Positions 20,801 through 29,489 of a stretch of DNA of 64,000 bases are shown here, one piece after another; within the stretch, counting starts at the first letter, position 1; the number at the start of each line of letters is the position of its first letter. The translations under genes were made by a program, and so were the position numbers. The stretch is from Gordonia liuliyuniae. GTDB taxonomy: Bacteria; Actinomycetota; Actinomycetes; Mycobacteriales; Mycobacteriaceae. Under the pieces are notes generated by a model that saw only the letters and a program-made list of their open reading frames with translations, was not told the DNA's origin and ran no database searches. The DNA lies in the NCBI RefSeq assembly GCF_021739025.1, contig NZ_JAKKOT010000003.1, forward strand, positions 124,001-188,000, read 5' to 3'.

Positions 20801-22536
20801 TGGTCGTGGCCGACGATCACGAGCGCGGGCGAGGCGATGTCGAGGATGTGGTCGCGTCGTGACCCGGGCTCGTCGGGGGCCAGCGGAACGAAGACGGCGC
20901 CGGCCGCGAGGATCGCGTGCAGGGCGATGTGCTGGTCGATGCTGCGGGGAAGCATCACGCCGACGACGTCTTCGGGCCCGATGCCCCGAGCCCGCAGGCC
21001 CGCGGCCGCGGTGGTCACTCGACGGCGGACGTCGTCGTAGGTGAGGCGGTCGCCGTCCGGATCGATGAGCGCGGGCCGGTCGGCGAAGCTGCGATACGCG
21101 TCGGCGAGCAGGTCGGTCACCGTGAGGTCGCCGTAGTCGGCGGTCGGGCCGACGGCGCAGCGGTCGGCGATCGCGATCTCGTCGGAGGTCGTCACCGGGA
21201 TGCCGGTGACGGGCAGCTGCGGGTCGGCGGCGACGAAGCGCGCGACGAAGTCGACGAGCCTGTGGTGGTGGGCATCGACTTCGGCGTCGTCGTAGACGTT
21301 CGGGTTCGCTTCGAGGTCGAGGTGCATCCCGCCGGAGATCGAGTCGTACACGTTCACCGACGCGTCCTCGACGGGACCGGTCGACATGATGTGCAGTGCG
21401 CCGGTGAGGGGCCCGAAATCGATGTGCTTGAAGAACAGCATCACGTTGAGCATCGGACCGAAGAACCCGCGGCGGCCGGCTGCGGCGCTGAGGACGTCGG
21501 ACGTGATGTCCTCGTGCCGGAAGTGCTGGTGGCGGACCGCGTTCTTGATGTCGCCGTTCACCTCGCGGATCAGTTCGTCCACCAGGCGCGGACGGTCGGC
21601 GTCGTCGACGCAGGCGAGGACGGGCACCACGTTGGAGGTGAGACCGGCCGACGTGCGCAGCGCCGCGGTGTCGCGCGCGGCGACGGGAAGGCTCAGCATG
21701 GCGTCCGCGGTGTTGTTGAACCGGGCGAGGTACACGGTGAGGGCCGCGGCGATCACCGACGCCGGCCGGACACCTAACTCGGCTGCGCGCGACCGGATCT
21801 TCTCGACGACGGCGTCGTCGAGGGCCGTGGACACGACGGTCGCCAGGGGGGCTGCCTCGTCGCTGCGGGTCGAGAACGACGTGTTCGGCAACGCGTCCAT
21901 GCCGTGCCCGAGTCGATCCGACCAGAAGTCGCGGTCGGCGGTGAACTGCGCCGATCCGCGGTAGTTGGCGTCGAGGTCGGCAACGTCGGCCATCGACGCG
22001 ATGTCGGCGTCGGGGAGCGGACTGCCGTCGGCCGCCGTGTATCGCTGGGCGACGCGCAGCATCATGTACATCGCGGCGTAGCCGTCGAAGGCCAGGTGGT
22101 GGCCCCAGCAGTACCAGATGCTGTGCTCGGGCCCGAGCGTCAGCAGGTAGGTCTCCAGGAGGGGGTCGGTGAACAGGTCCGGGACGTGCGAGCGGTGCTC
22201 GTCCATCCACTGCTGCGCCGCCCGGAGTGGGTCGGCGTGCCGGGAGAAGTCTCGTCGCCCGAGCGTGACGTCTCGGTGGTCGTCGACGAACGCGGTCGGT
22301 TCGTCCTCCCCATTCCATACGAGGCGCAGGAGACCGGACTCGGTCTCGACGACGGCGTCGCGGACCGCGCGGTCCAAGCGGTCCGCGTCGACGTCGCCGT
22401 GGAATTCGACGTACGCGGCGACCGACATCGGCACGTGCGGGTCGATCTGCTGGGCGTAGTAGATGCCGCGCTGGGCGGCCGTCAGCGGCAGTTGCGCCCG
22501 GGTCTGGACGGAATGGATCAGATTGTCTGTGCTCAC
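8848..22536 (-). CDS. Four-module nonribosomal peptide synthetase with EntF-type first module and terminal thioesterase
   Basis: 4562 residues, organised C-A-T four times, then TE. Approximate residues: C1 15-450 (HHLAFDG at 146), A1 475-975, T1 985-1060, C2 1080-1510, A2 1535-2035, T2 2050-2120, C3 2140-2590, A3 2605-3090, T3 3105-3170, C4 3200-3655, A4 3670-4180, T4 4190-4255, TE 4290-4540 (GWSLGG, Ser 4378). All four condensation domains keep HHxxxDG and all T domains keep the Ser. There are no epimerase or methylase domains. Residues lining the A1 pocket read D-V-W-H-F-S-L-I-D-K, one change from the EntF serine code, and C1 resembles EntF/DhbF, which joins an aryl starter to Ser. A2-A4 read roughly DALFVGAVVK, DALFGGCVVK and DALFAGVIIK, which I cannot assign. 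The GTG start at 22536 has AGGAGG. The product is probably an acylated or arylated Ser-X-Y-Z peptide; a siderophore is possible, but no DHB genes or iron box are visible. Confidence 0.95.
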   Translation of the reverse strand: MSTDNLIHSVQTRAQLPLTAAQRGIYYAQQIDPHVPMSVAAYVEFHGDVDADRLDRAVRDAVVETESGLLRLVWNGEDEPTAFVDDHRDVTLGRRDFSRHADPLRAAQQWMDEHRSHVPDLFTDPLLETYLLTLGPEHSIWYCWGHHLAFDGYAAMYMMLRVAQRYTAADGSPLPDADIASMADVADLDANYRGSAQFTADRDFWSDRLGHGMDALPNTSFSTRSDEAAPLATVVSTALDDAVVEKIRSRAAELGVRPASVIAAALTVYLARFNNTADAMLSLPVAARDTAALRTSAGLTSNVVPVLACVDDADRPRLVDELIREVNGDIKNAVRHQHFRHEDITSDVLSAAAGRRGFFGPMLNVMLFFKHIDFGPLTGALHIMSTGPVEDASVNVYDSISGGMHLDLEANPNVYDDAEVDAHHHRLVDFVARFVAADPQLPVTGIPVTTSDEIAIADRCAVGPTADYGDLTVTDLLADAYRSFADRPALIDPDGDRLTYDDVRRRVTTAAAGLRARGIGPEDVVGVMLPRSIDQHIALHAILAAGAVFVPLAPDEPGSRRDHILDIASPALVIVGHDHDHGHDRPISASTARLDDLATNDDGDSVVDSATVRVAPDNGAYLLFTSGSTGTPKGVLITHRALVNRLKWMQDQYALTPADRVLQKTPASFDVSVWEYFWPLSVGAAAVVAAPDGHRDPWYLRRVVELAEVSALHFVPSMLAVFTETLAADPETITRTRTALASVRAVFTSGEALTPGVVGATAALTAAPIHNLYGPTEATIDVTHHDACDPTDPTVPIGRPVHNTTAYVLDRRLDPSPTGAIGELYLGGVQLARGYLGRPDLTADRFVADPHGGGRLYRTGDLVRRRPDGELDYVGRSDTQIKIRGQRVELGEIENALAALPGVRTAGAVARDDLRSERIVIGYVSGDGLDERDLRDELSAHVPAHMIPTAVVVCDALPTTANGKLDRRALPDPDLGGHGRTAAADAPATDLERLVHRTVCAVLGVTETSMSAGFFELGGNSLAATRIAARLSTATGRRLGIRTVLDPADVAGIVDAVRAHGVPDELPDTAGTSRHVTIDGPVPLSPAQHRLWLASRLDPESAAGYNMPFTVRFIGDLDADALVAACNDVVDRHEPLRTTVTDVDGVACQDIRPADGRLLDVERRDTVSADSLKAFAAEPFDLGVDLPIRARLIAHGDRDHTLAVVVHHLAADGWSFGPLADDLADAYRARRSGAEPAWPALPVTYRQAAADRLAWLDDPTSSAGAQIEHWTQTLADAPIGTELPYDRPPSRAAGRSGASVRTPIDADTRARILALADDHGTTPFMVVHAAVAALLRTVSGTDDILVGTPVSGRGDDDLDPLIGMFVNTLALRTPVDKNASFADLLAVVRDRDLAAFDNADVPFDRLVTELNPARSSSGQPYFDVSVTLEDAAQVSLDITGLAATATRIDTATSKFDLEFTVTDRSGDGGAMELNLGYADELFDHATAAGLASRYVRLLQTVTAAPGTSVGDACTLDPADRLDLVPAMGGGSRPVEHLTQLLHTAASAEPYRPAIVDEANRHRLTYRELDEASDRLARTLIDEGAGPERYVAVSLPRGANWMVALWAVTKSGAAWVPVDPAYPRTRTDFMLADSGAEIVVTDAASAPRLSTTDHRVVLVGSDDVRANGRDEDRSPVTDADRIAPIHVDQPAYLIYTSGTTGRPKGVVVSHRGLADFAAEQVSRLALARTSRTLHLASPSFDASVLEVIMAVGSAACMHIAPAHIVGGSELSDLMADAAITHAFLTPSLLSTMSPDDLPALDTLVIGGEHPNAESVRLWSDGRRLINAYGPTEVTVVATMSPSIEPTDSVTIGRPIRGVSALVLDERLRPVAPGVVGELYLCGSHLARGYHGVRPLTSKRFVANPFGEPGDRMYRTGDLVRWSAAHALDFRGRVDHQTKVRGHRIELGEIDAALVADAAIRSAVTVVSGTDDAAHLVAYATAPAGSSLDESAIRGVRDRLADRLPRHMLPSTIIALDEIPVTPAGKIDTRALPAPGSTGQAHRHRPLQGHAEHTVADAIARVIGISADRLGREDDFFELGGNSLLATQLATALEQHTRTRVPVRALFDNSTVAAISRLIGDADTDARPDDEQVRSPLVHDESDAPVAPGPAQQQLWFLNQLAGPDGGAAYNIAFALDLDGDLDVRALEGAVRHTIARHEPLRTRYPAHDGRPTLDVMPDADITLSPAPVTDDEWEHHARALATQPFDLTVDRPLRAVLHRLPSGGGEPTRHRLTLVVHHIAADGASMAPFAGDIATAYADLHADRAPQQSPTSFTYRDYLRWQAAELAAESGAGTTRLDDLTSWWRENLDGINHTAVLASDVDQPTATGRAGVVDVEFPDGLRSSAIGAVAGATEFMTVHAVLATLLHRMSADPSAHVETGVSDLVIGTPVAGRPDPGLADLVGMFVNSVPLRTRVDSAVPFTDLLAAVRDADLDAISHSDMPFEKLVAALAPPRTGRHPLFGVALTVDAPSDDVAVRLADMTATAREIGTGGARFDLELRIRDGVARFTYDVGLYSRQRITDLAQRFAALAQQIADHPERRIGDFDVARPGDGPADPHATAPEPRHLADLLDRAVRTWPDDLALDDGVRRLTYREAGRITDRWARTLSAYGVCSDDVVAAAIGRSADSVLAVWAITKAGAAVLPVDPRHPVDRVRHMLTDSGSVLGVTTPEVLATAPDDLPWLTVDELTADLPGARGRLRDRPTRRIDGCAYVIYTSGTTGAPKGTSVTHRGLAAFAATQTRRYGVDGDSRTLHFASPGFDASMLELLLAVDAGATMVIAPPSIYGGDELTEFLADHRITHAFVTPAALAAAAPRELPDLRCLGVGGESFGREMVARWAPGRTFLNCYGPTETTVVAMMSSLSPDRPITIGEPVDGARAVVLDARLRPVPPFAPGDLYLMGPGLARGYLNRPAQTCAAFVSAIDGSGERMYRTGDLASTDLSGTLTFHGRNDRQVKVRGFRIELDEIDATLARHPNVGAAVTQVVGSGDTAHLVSYVTGLGDARVTEDELITFSAQRLPRQMVPSTVVEIDTIPLTVNGKIDHAALPAPRRAERVPSRRPAPGAESVLADLVADALGLPAGSVGADDDFFALGGTSLQATTLVSRINAVHRGEPIRVRTIFDDPSIAHLARLLDVGTPDTRTPAARPPGVATDEAVPDRPTRFPLAPMQKRIWSLHRSDPDSVDYAMPFVLRLHGSLDAAALRGALVDVVTRHAVLRTTYTDTDIGPVGVVSDDPEQVVGDIEVDGHSSGTAGAGTERTGAVVTALLERPFDLTRDAPLRAALTGDGDSHALIIVLHHIAADGGSMPIVIGDLLDAYRTRTGAADPQIAHAPAVPDYRDYASAHDIARESDDLRYWTSVLTGAPAATSVDADPAVADRTGGARVDLPIDDDLRDDVTAFARSNATSPFTVLHTALAMLLNRLGTGDDLVIGTPVDTRAAVSGGRGDPDFRATVGMFVNTVALRTEIDRTASAQSLLERVRSQDLDAWDHLTAPFDDVVSAVNPPRVPGRGPLFQVALSVHDFTDSIAGEQMPVSADLVGEIAELDTHTAKFDLQFTVTGMNAQSPAPGLSLTYARNRYSRAGAAELGVRLLRVVRALVADPQRCVGDIRITDPLEVDRLAPVSGPAATTARTYADLLDDAVRRNPDGVAVSAEDADGSTVDVTYRDLSERANRLARRLLTQGVARRPESVVAVAIPRSLEAIVTIWAVVRTGAAYVPVDPTYPAERIAHMLDDSGADLIVTTAAHAAALPADGVLPLVLDDPDMRRRLAVTPATPIDDDELPRPIDVDQLAYVIYTSGSTGTPKGVLVPHRGLAAVHDELADRMAPDTTSRVLHFASPSFDASVLEFLLAAAGAATLVVAPTSVYGGTDLQDFLARSGVTHAFITPAAVATMSADAVPSLTSLAVGGEAVAPDLVRAWSPGRTLLNVYGPTETTIITTGSAPLSPEARVTIGSPNNGVSAVVLDDRLHPVPAGVAGELYLLGPQITRGYHGRRALTSTRYPAAPMVLGPEFAGQRMYRTGDLVRWSREDRSLEYIGRTDGQVQVRGFRVELGEIDDALTAVSRVRAAVTIADTTSGLAVLHSYVTPEADAGPLDTAAVRRAVARRLPRHMVPSTVTALEHLPLTAVGKVDRRALTAPAARSDVGDAPVGETEQRVADAFAAVLGVDRVGRDDNFFDVGGDSLLATTLATRLREAGFALTVPDVFAAPTPVELAAAVTDLDDGDRSAPSTSAPSTSASSTSASSMSAAVSPALAPLLTLRRGDPGTTKTPLFVVHPAIGLAWSFTTVLPHVDDGRPVYGLQSPALSGADAAESIDELAADYVRRIREVAPHGPYRLLGWSLGGMIAHEIGVALQQSGERVEQLVLLDSYVLAEHADLPRESVSDLLGEFGIDAPALPDDSETPDPSALSAAVRASGGPLAELTPDDLDAVRATFEAAGPLARHWRPRVFTGDAVFVTATRSDTGIDPRADWTDRVTGTLTDVRADCTHARMLLPGNVAQFGHIVENRRPNRAADAGRAASRKEI
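9683..9742. repeat. Four 15-bp tandem repeats in the T4-TE linker of the NRPS
   Basis: Units of 15 bp begin at 9683, 9698, 9713 and 9728 (GCGGACGTGGACGAG with small changes). On the coding strand they give a Ser/Thr/Ala pentapeptide repeat in the linker between the last carrier domain and the thioesterase, at about residues 4265-4285. Confidence 0.85.
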
Positions 22537-22970
22537 GCGTTCCTCCTTCGGCAGCTGTCATAGGGTCTTCGGCTGGGGACCCGCCGCGGATGGGTCGAAT
22601 CTGAAATCGATGAAACGACTCTGGAACTGCGGCCTCGGAGAAAGCGCCGCAGCCTCACCTACCTCGTCACAGCATCAATGCGTCGTAGCAGCCTGGGCGG
22701 AGGCTGCTACGACGCATTGATGGTGCATTTGGGGAGGTGAGGCTGCGATACAGCCGTTGAGGTTGCGACGACTCAGCTGAGCCGCGCAGATGGCCCGGGT
22801 CGGCGAACGCGACCGGGCCGGGCGCCGGATGGGCGAAGAAACATGACGCCGAATCGGGACACGATGCGGTCGAAAGGCGTGATTCTCGGTGAGGGATCGC
22901 AGATCAGCGGTCTGCGCGTCGACGGTATCGGAAGCCTCAGCTCCGCCGTCGCACGCTCACGCTCGCACGC
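22537..22970. other. Gene-free 434-bp gap between the kshA unit and the NRPS operon
   Basis: No coding region is supported here. It must hold the NRPS operon promoter (leftward) and the 3' end of the kshA transcript. The main feature is a nested palindrome at 22648-22747. A direct repeat CGCACGCTCA lies near 22950-22970. I looked for an IdeR/DtxR iron box (TTAGGnTAGnCTnACCTAA) in front of the NRPS and found none. Confidence 0.6.
22648..22747. repeat. 100-bp nested palindrome
   Basis: Inner perfect 22-bp inverted repeat (22673-22694 with 22701-22722) around a 6-base loop. Outer perfect 13-bp arms CGCAGCCTCACCT at 22648-22660 and its complement at 22735-22747. Inner and outer stems are separated by exactly 12 unpaired bases on each side. 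It is not followed by a T-run on either strand. It could be a bidirectional terminator, an RNA structure in the NRPS leader, or a miniature inverted-repeat element. Confidence 0.85.
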
Positions 22971-23348
22971 TCACCAGTACCCTTCTGGGTCGGCGTCGGG
23001 CGACTGGCGAGGGACGATGCCCTCGGCGACGCCGTGGTCGATGGTTGCCGACATACGTGGGCAGGTCGGGAGCATCGCCGGATTGCCGCCTTCGGCGCGG
23101 ATCTTCGAGATCTCGTCGCAGCGCTCGAGTGCGTCGTCGGTCCACTGGACGCTCGTGTGATGCGGACTCGTCTTCTTGACCATCACGCAGGCGTGGCAGG
23201 TCCGACACTCGATCTCGGTGAGACCGCCCGCCAGATAGTGTCGACGATCGCGGGCGGTGGCGGCCGCGATCGTCGACAGACGCTCCGGGTCGGCCGAGTA
23301 GTCGGGCGCTTTGGCCCAGCCGCTCGCCCTAGAAGCATCCACGGTCAT
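22971..23348 (-). CDS. Cys-rich conserved protein coupled to kshA (Rv3527-like)
   Basis: A 125-residue soluble protein of unknown function. It contains C48-x2-C51-x2-C54 (ECRTCHACV), with further cysteines at 77 and 96, the last followed by Pro, plus a His pair (SPHHTS). This suggests a metal or Fe-S site. The ATG overlaps the kshA stop codon (TGATG), so it is translated together with the oxygenase. In M. tuberculosis the gene after kshA (Rv3526) is the uncharacterised Rv3527, also in the KstR regulon; position and size fit. A role in electron supply to KshA or in its assembly is possible but only inferred. Confidence 0.8.
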   Translation of the reverse strand: MTVDASRASGWAKAPDYSADPERLSTIAAATARDRRHYLAGGLTEIECRTCHACVMVKKTSPHHTSVQWTDDALERCDEISKIRAEGGNPAMLPTCPRMSATIDHGVAEGIVPRQSPDADPEGYW

Positions 23349-24511
23349 CAGACCGACGCGCCGGAGTCTTCGGAAGCCTCCTCGGCGGCCTTCTCCTCGG
23401 CCTGCACCCGCAGGTTCTCCTCGATCTCGATGCCCCAGTTCTCGAGGGCCTTCTCCGTGTCGATCTCGTACTCGAAGCGTCCGCTCATCTCGTCGGTGAC
23501 ATCGTCGACGTCGACGTAGAACTGCTCGTACCAGCGACGCAGCTGGTAGACAGGGCCGTCCTCCTCCACGAGGAGGGGATTGTCGATGCGTGTCTTGTGC
23601 TTCCAGATCTCGACGTCCTGCAGGAAGCCGACCTCCACGCCAGAACTGATCTTCGACGCCATCCGTGCGCCCTGCTCGGGCGACAGGCCTTCGGGGATCT
23701 TCGCCATGACACCGAACATCAGGACGAACGAGTTCGAGTCGATCGGGTAGTGGCAGTTGGTGAGGATGGTCTCGACCGCGTACTCGCCGTAGTACTGCAC
23801 CATCGGGTTCAGCATGTACGACGGGCCGTAATAGGCGGCAATCGACTCGAGTCGGCTGTCGCCGTACGCCGACGTCAGGCTGATGTCCGGGCGACCGCGG
23901 CTGTTCATGTACTGCGCGGCGGTCTCGCCCTCGAAGACGTTCTTGAAGTAGTCGGGCAGGGCGTAATGCACGTAGAAGAAGTGCGCCATGTCGACGACGT
24001 TGTCGATGATCTCCCGGCAGTTGGACCCGCTGATCACGAGGCGGTTCCACGTCCAGTCGGTCCAGCCTTCGCCGCCGTACTCGGCGAGTTCCGGAATGAT
24101 CACGTCCTCGGGCGGCGGGTTGCCTTCCGGATCGTTGTAGATGAACACCTGCCCATTGCGGATCATCGTCGGCCAGGTGCGGGTCTTGGCGAGCTTCGGG
24201 TGGCGTTTGGCGTACGGGACGCCTGCGCATCGTCCCTTGCCGTTCCACTGCCAGCCGTGGAACGGGCAGGCCACGTTGTCGCCGCGGACCTTGCCCTGCG
24301 ACAGGTCGGCGCCCATGTGCCTGCAGTAGGCGTCGAGGGCCTTCACGTTGCCTTCGGAATCGGCCCACACGACAAGCTTGGTGCCGAAGATCTCCAGGGA
24401 GTGCGGCTTGCCGTCGGTGTAGTCGGTGGTGAGGCCGATGCAGTGCCATCCACGCGCGAAGCGGGTCGGCGGGGTTCCGGTGTCGATTTCGCGGATGTCG
24501 ACGTCAGTCAT
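23348..24511 (-). CDS. kshA: 3-ketosteroid 9-alpha-hydroxylase oxygenase component
   Basis: A 387-residue Rieske non-heme iron oxygenase that hydroxylates C9 of androsta-dienedione or its CoA-bearing equivalents and so triggers ring B opening. The Rieske cluster motif is C-R-H (YCRHMGADLS) and CPFHGWQW. The catalytic iron motif is DNVVDMAHFFYVH (Asp, two His). Length fits Rv3526 (386). The start is the ATG at 24511 with GAGGAGC upstream; the longer in-frame extension covers the promoter. The reductase KshB is not in the window. A KstR box lies 61 bp upstream. Confidence 0.95.
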   Translation of the reverse strand: MTDVDIREIDTGTPPTRFARGWHCIGLTTDYTDGKPHSLEIFGTKLVVWADSEGNVKALDAYCRHMGADLSQGKVRGDNVACPFHGWQWNGKGRCAGVPYAKRHPKLAKTRTWPTMIRNGQVFIYNDPEGNPPPEDVIIPELAEYGGEGWTDWTWNRLVISGSNCREIIDNVVDMAHFFYVHYALPDYFKNVFEGETAAQYMNSRGRPDISLTSAYGDSRLESIAAYYGPSYMLNPMVQYYGEYAVETILTNCHYPIDSNSFVLMFGVMAKIPEGLSPEQGARMASKISSGVEVGFLQDVEIWKHKTRIDNPLLVEEDGPVYQLRRWYEQFYVDVDDVTDEMSGRFEYEIDTEKALENWGIEIEENLRVQAEEKAAEEASEDSGASV

Positions 24512-24571
24512 CTGTTGCTCCTCGATGTCTGTTGTTGATCGGGCTGTCGTGCTGCTCGTATGAATCAATAG

Positions 24572-24585
24572 TAGAACAGGTTCCA
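24572..24585. promoter_or_regulatory. KstR-type operator, kshA side
   Basis: TAGAACAGGTTCCA matches TnnAACnnGTTnnA at all fixed positions. It lies 61 bp before the kshA ATG in the kshA-hsaA divergent promoter region. Confidence 0.85.
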
Positions 24586-24593
24586 GTCAGAAT

Positions 24594-24607
24594 GAGAACG
24601 TGTTCTA
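24594..24607. promoter_or_regulatory. KstR-type operator, hsaA side
   Basis: GAGAACGTGTTCTA keeps the AACnnGTT core and the 3' outer A but has G in place of the first T. It lies 47 bp before the hsaA ATG and overlaps TAATAT (24606-24611), a plausible -10 hexamer. Two boxes nine bases apart suggest that each divergent promoter has its own. Confidence 0.75.
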
Positions 24608-24653
24608 ATATTGGTCTAGAAGGATCGTCACGAACACTGATTAGGAGAGGCCC

Positions 24654-25838
24654 ATGGGAGCACAGCGGAGCGAAGCCGCACAGGGGGTTCTGAACAAGAT
24701 CGACGCGCTGCTGCCTGAGCTCGCACAGCGGGCCCAGTCGACCGAAGACGCACGTCGTGTCACCGACGAGGTCGCCGAGATGCTGGCCGACACCGGCTTC
24801 TTCAAGTTGATGCAGCCGTCGCAGTGGGGCGGCTACGAGACCGATCCGGTCACGTACTACGAAGCGGTTCGACGGATCGCGACCGCCTGCGGATCCACCG
24901 GATGGGTCGCAGGCATCGTCGGCATCCACAACTGGCATCTGGCGCTCTTCCCGCAGCAGGCGCAGGAGGACGTGTGGGGCGACGACCCGACCGTCCGCAT
25001 CTCTTCGTCGTACGCGCCGATGGGAGTGGGTGAGGTCGTCGACGGCGGCTACAAGGTGAACGGCTCGTGGGCCTGGTCGTCGGGTTGTGAGATCGCCGAA
25101 TGGGTGGTCGTCGGCGGACCGGTCATGAAGAACGGCAAGCCGGTCGACTTCGTCAGCTACCTGATCCCGCGCAGTGACTACAACATCAAGGACGTGTGGA
25201 ACGTCGTCGGTCTGCGCGGCACGGGTTCGAACACCATCGAGGTCAAGGACGCGTTCGTGCCCACGCACCGCATGCTGAGCTTCCGCGCGATGAGCATGGG
25301 CACCGCCGAAGGCCTCGAGCGCAACACCGCACCGGTCTACAAGATGCCGTGGGGCACCATCCACCCGTCGACCATCTCGACGCCCATCGTCGGCATGGCC
25401 TACGGCGCCTACACCGCCCACGTCGAACATCAGGGCAAGCGAGTCCGCGCCGCGTACGCAGGCGAGAAGGCGAAGGACGATCCGTTCGCCAAGGTTCGGA
25501 TCGCCGAGGCGAGCAGCGACATCGACGCCGCCTGGCGTCAGCTGTCGGGGAATCTGCAGGCCGAGTACGACCTGATCCTCGCGGGTGAAGAGGTGCCGAT
25601 GGAACTGCGTCTGGCCGCACGACGCGACCAGGTCCGCGCCACCGGTCGCGCGATCGACGCCATCGACCTGCTCTTCGAGAACTCCGGAGCCCACGCTCTG
25701 GAGAACGGCACGCCGATCCAGCGGTTCTGGCGTGACGCCCACGCCGGGCGCGTCCACGCGGCGAACGACCCCGAGCGGGCCTACGTCGCGTACGGCAACG
25801 GGGAGTTCGGGCTCCCCATCGGCGACACGATGGTCTAA
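24654..25838 (+). CDS. hsaA: 3-HSA hydroxylase, oxygenase subunit
   Basis: A 394-residue flavin-dependent monooxygenase of the acyl-CoA-dehydrogenase fold. It converts the phenolic secosteroid 3-HSA to the catechol 3,4-DHSA, using reduced flavin from HsaB. Typical stretches are FFKLMQPSQWGGYETDP, ISSSYAPMG and GSWAWSSGCEIAEWVVVGG. Length equals HsaA of M. tuberculosis. GGAGAGG precedes the ATG. It is the first gene of a rightward operon and faces kshA across two KstR boxes. The hydrolase gene hsaD, which normally follows, is absent: hsaC starts 48 bases downstream. Confidence 0.95.
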   Translation: MGAQRSEAAQGVLNKIDALLPELAQRAQSTEDARRVTDEVAEMLADTGFFKLMQPSQWGGYETDPVTYYEAVRRIATACGSTGWVAGIVGIHNWHLALFPQQAQEDVWGDDPTVRISSSYAPMGVGEVVDGGYKVNGSWAWSSGCEIAEWVVVGGPVMKNGKPVDFVSYLIPRSDYNIKDVWNVVGLRGTGSNTIEVKDAFVPTHRMLSFRAMSMGTAEGLERNTAPVYKMPWGTIHPSTISTPIVGMAYGAYTAHVEHQGKRVRAAYAGEKAKDDPFAKVRIAEASSDIDAAWRQLSGNLQAEYDLILAGEEVPMELRLAARRDQVRATGRAIDAIDLLFENSGAHALENGTPIQRFWRDAHAGRVHAANDPERAYVAYGNGEFGLPIGDTMV

Positions 25839-25877
25839 GGATTCCGGGTTCACGGGATCGGCCGCTCCAACTTTTGA

Positions 25878-26804
<927 letters not shown>

Positions 26805-26808
26805 GGCG

Positions 26809-27384
26809 GTGGTCGCGCGCTCACCGTTCGGCACTGACGAGTTCGACTCCCGGCAGTTCCGTACCGCGATGGGACAGTTCTGCACCGGCATCACCGTCAT
26901 CACGTCGAAGAACTCCGACGACGAGCCGGTCGGCTTCGCCTGCCAGAGTTTCGCCGCGCTGTCGTTGGACCCGCCGCTGGTGATCTTCTGTCCGATGAAG
27001 TCCTCGCGGACCTGGCCTGCGATCGCCGAGCGCGGGACGTTCGTGGTGAACATCCTGTCGAACCGGCAGCAGGCGGTGAGCGCGGTGTTCGGTGCGCCCG
27101 GCCAGGACAAGTTCTCGTCCGTCAGCTGGGATTCGTCGCCCGCGGGCATGCCCGTGATCCGCGACAGTCTCACCTGGGTGGAGTGCACGGTCGAGACGGT
27201 CACCGACGGCGGCGATCACTACGTCGTCGTCGGTCGCGCGAACATCCTCGGCGACGTACTGCAAGACAAGCCGCTGCTGTTCTACCGCGGCGGGTACCTG
27301 TCGACCGAGCATCCGCGCGTGACGCCCGCACAGGAGGAACTGGACAATTTCCTCACCTGGAACGGGGGCGACACATGGCTGTGA
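26809..27384 (+). CDS. hsaB: 3-HSA hydroxylase, flavin reductase subunit
   Basis: A 191-residue flavin reductase of the FMN-binding split-barrel type. It supplies reduced FMN to HsaA. It shows FRTAMGQFCTGITVIT, VGFACQSFAALSLDPPLVIFCP and the closing YYRGGY-like LLFYRGGYLSTE. It starts at GTG four bases after the hsaC stop. The 3' end overlaps the next gene by 10 bases. Confidence 0.93.
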   Translation: MVARSPFGTDEFDSRQFRTAMGQFCTGITVITSKNSDDEPVGFACQSFAALSLDPPLVIFCPMKSSRTWPAIAERGTFVVNILSNRQQAVSAVFGAPGQDKFSSVSWDSSPAGMPVIRDSLTWVECTVETVTDGGDHYVVVGRANILGDVLQDKPLLFYRGGYLSTEHPRVTPAQEELDNFLTWNGGDTWL

Positions 27385-28652
27385 CTGACGGTGGGGCCCG
27401 AGCCGATGGCGGCGTGACGAAACCGTTCACCGATGCGATCGCAGAAGCGGAGGCGCTCGTCGCGTCCGCCGAGTTCGCCGAGACTGATGCTGATCGCGCG
27501 GAGGGCCTCGACTATCTGGCAGGCGGGATCTCGTCGATCCTGCATTTGGCCGGCACGTACAGCAAGACGCACCCGACGTTCGTGACGTCCACCGGGCCGT
27601 ACTCGAAGATGGGGTTGGACAACCCCGACACGATCTACTACCACGCGAACGTGGTACCGGACGCGACGTACGTTGTGCGCGGTGTGCGCGGGTCGACGAC
27701 CGACCTGAGTTTTCAGGTGTTGCGCGGCGACTACACGCCGACCGATGTGCCCGGCGGCGACGATGCGTTCGATGATCGGCGCATCACCGTCGCCGCCGAC
27801 GGGTCATTCGAGATCACGTTCGGGCCCGATCAAACGGGCGCCGGGAGCGGAGTGAGCGGGCCCAATCAAACGGGCGCCGGGAGCGGAGTGAGCGGGCCCA
27901 ATCAACCGGGCGCCGGGAGCGACTGTTTCGCTCTCGGCGAGGGCGCGTCGATGCTGGCGGTGCGGGAGGTCTACTCCGACTGGGATACCGAGCGTCGCGG
28001 GTCGGTGACGATCGAGCGGGTCGATTCGGTGGGTACCGCGCCGCCGGAGCCGACGGAGGCGAACCTCGCGCGGCGGTATCGGATCGCGGCGTCGATGTTG
28101 AAGACGCGGGTCAACACGTGGTTCAACTTTCCGAAGTGGTTCTATCTCGACGAGCCGGTGAACACGTTCACGGCGCCGCGCACCACTCCTGGCGGTCTGT
28201 CGACGCAGTATTCGTCGGTCGGCCATTTCGATCTGCCGGCCGGGAAGTCGATGGTGGTGACGGTTCCGTGTTCGAATGCGCCCTATCAGGGATTCCAACT
28301 CGGCAGTCTCTGGTACATCTCGCTCGACTACGTCAACCATCAGACGTCGTTGAATTCGGCTCAGGCGCAGACGGATCCGGACGGAATGATCCGGATGGTG
28401 ATCTCGGCGAACGATCCGGGCGTCGCGAACTGGGTGGAGACGACGGGGCGTCGTCGCGGCATCCTGCAGTTCCGGTGGCAGCGTGTCGACGACCCGATCG
28501 GCCCGGAGTCGGGCCCGACGTGTGTGGTCGTCGACGACGCCGACGTCCCCGCCCACTTGCCCTTCTTCGACGACAACCGGATCGACGCCGCGGGCTGGTC
28601 GGCGCGTATCGCGGCCCGGCAACGCGCCTTCGCGAACCGCATGCTCGGCTAG
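27375..28652 (+). CDS. DUF1214-domain protein in the steroid operon (Rv3531c-like)
   Basis: A 425-residue protein of unknown function. It has an N-terminal region around YSKTHPTFVTSTGPYSKMGLDNPDT and a C-terminal DUF1214 domain (about 330-400, with GSLWYISLDYVNHQTSLN, then TDPDGMIRMVI and NWVETTG). Its place before an SDR and a sulfotransferase-like gene matches the order Rv3531c-Rv3530c-Rv3529c in the M. tuberculosis cholesterol cluster. It overlaps hsaB by 10 bases, so it is in the hsa transcript. Residues about 150-182 are a Gly/Ser/Pro-rich insert made by a DNA tandem repeat. Its reaction is unknown. Confidence 0.85.
   Translation: MAVTDGGARADGGVTKPFTDAIAEAEALVASAEFAETDADRAEGLDYLAGGISSILHLAGTYSKTHPTFVTSTGPYSKMGLDNPDTIYYHANVVPDATYVVRGVRGSTTDLSFQVLRGDYTPTDVPGGDDAFDDRRITVAADGSFEITFGPDQTGAGSGVSGPNQTGAGSGVSGPNQPGAGSDCFALGEGASMLAVREVYSDWDTERRGSVTIERVDSVGTAPPEPTEANLARRYRIAASMLKTRVNTWFNFPKWFYLDEPVNTFTAPRTTPGGLSTQYSSVGHFDLPAGKSMVVTVPCSNAPYQGFQLGSLWYISLDYVNHQTSLNSAQAQTDPDGMIRMVISANDPGVANWVETTGRRRGILQFRWQRVDDPIGPESGPTCVVVDDADVPAHLPFFDDNRIDAAGWSARIAARQRAFANRMLG
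27822..27921. repeat. 36-bp tandem repeat inside the DUF1214 gene
   Basis: Two nearly identical 36-bp units (27822-27857 and 27858-27893, one base apart) plus a 28-bp partial third (27894-27921). Each full unit encodes 12 residues (GPNQTGAGSGVS type). The near identity indicates recent duplication. The unit ends in GAGCGGAGTGAGCGGG, which looks more like intergenic repeat DNA than codon-driven sequence. Confidence 0.9.
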
Positions 28653-28709
28653 CTCTGCTGGTCGAGAGGGGGCGAGACCTACCCGCTTAACCGAGAGGAC
28701 TGCACACCA

Positions 28710-29489
28710 ATGACACTCTTGACCGACAAGGTCGTCGTCGTGTCGGGCGTCGGGCCCGGCCTCGGCCGATCCCTCTGCCTTCGGGCGGCGGCGAACGGGG
28801 CCAAGGTGGTCCTCGCCGCGCGCACCGAGTCGCGCCTCAACGACGTGGCTTCGCAGGTCCGCGACCTGGGTGCGCAGGCTCTCGTCGTCCCCACCGACAT
28901 CACCGACGACGACGCCGTCGAGCGGTTGGTGCGCCGGACGGTCGACGAGTTCGGCCGCGCTGACGTTCTCGTCAACAATGCGTTCGCGATGCCGTCGATG
29001 AAGCCGCTCGGGCGGACTGACTTCGAGCAGATCGAAACCAGTCTGAATCTCACGGTGCTCGGCACGCTGCGCGTGATCAAGGCGTTCACGTCGACTCTCG
29101 CGGAGAGCCGAGGGTCGATCGTCAACATCAACTCGATGGTGATCCGCCATTCGGAGCCGCGGTACGGAAGCTACAAGTTGGCGAAGTCGGCGCTGCTGGC
29201 GATGTCGCAGTCGCTTGCGACCGAGCTCGGCGGGCAGGGTATCCGGGTCAACAGCGTCGCGCCCGGCTACATCTGGGACGACCAGCTCAAGTGGTACTTC
29301 GGGGAGATCGCGAAGAAGTATGAGATCACGCCGGAACAGGTGTACGAGCAGACTGCGTCCAAGAGTGATCTGAAGCGACTGCCGGAGCCTGATGAGATCG
29401 CCGACGCCGCCGTTTTCCTGGCATCGCCGATGGCGAAGGCCATCACGGGGCACACCCTCGACGTGAATTGCGGTGAATACCATGACTGA
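28710..29489 (+). CDS. SDR-family oxidoreductase (Rv3530c-like)
   Basis: A 259-residue short-chain dehydrogenase with modified glycine motif SGVGPGLGRSL, NNAF in place of NNAG, Ser in INSMV and catalytic YGSYKLAK. The NAD(P)-dependent substrate is unknown; the steroid operon context suggests a hydroxy/keto step on a degradation intermediate. It has GAGAGGA before the ATG and a 57-base gap from the DUF1214 stop. The 3' end overlaps the sulfotransferase-like gene by 8 bases. Confidence 0.88.
   Translation: MTLLTDKVVVVSGVGPGLGRSLCLRAAANGAKVVLAARTESRLNDVASQVRDLGAQALVVPTDITDDDAVERLVRRTVDEFGRADVLVNNAFAMPSMKPLGRTDFEQIETSLNLTVLGTLRVIKAFTSTLAESRGSIVNINSMVIRHSEPRYGSYKLAKSALLAMSQSLATELGGQGIRVNSVAPGYIWDDQLKWYFGEIAKKYEITPEQVYEQTASKSDLKRLPEPDEIADAAVFLASPMAKAITGHTLDVNCGEYHD

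Noticed and set aside
22537..22720. Iron box (IdeR/DtxR site) before the NRPS
   Set aside because: Looked for because the first module is EntF-like; no TTAGG...CCTAA pair is present in the gap.
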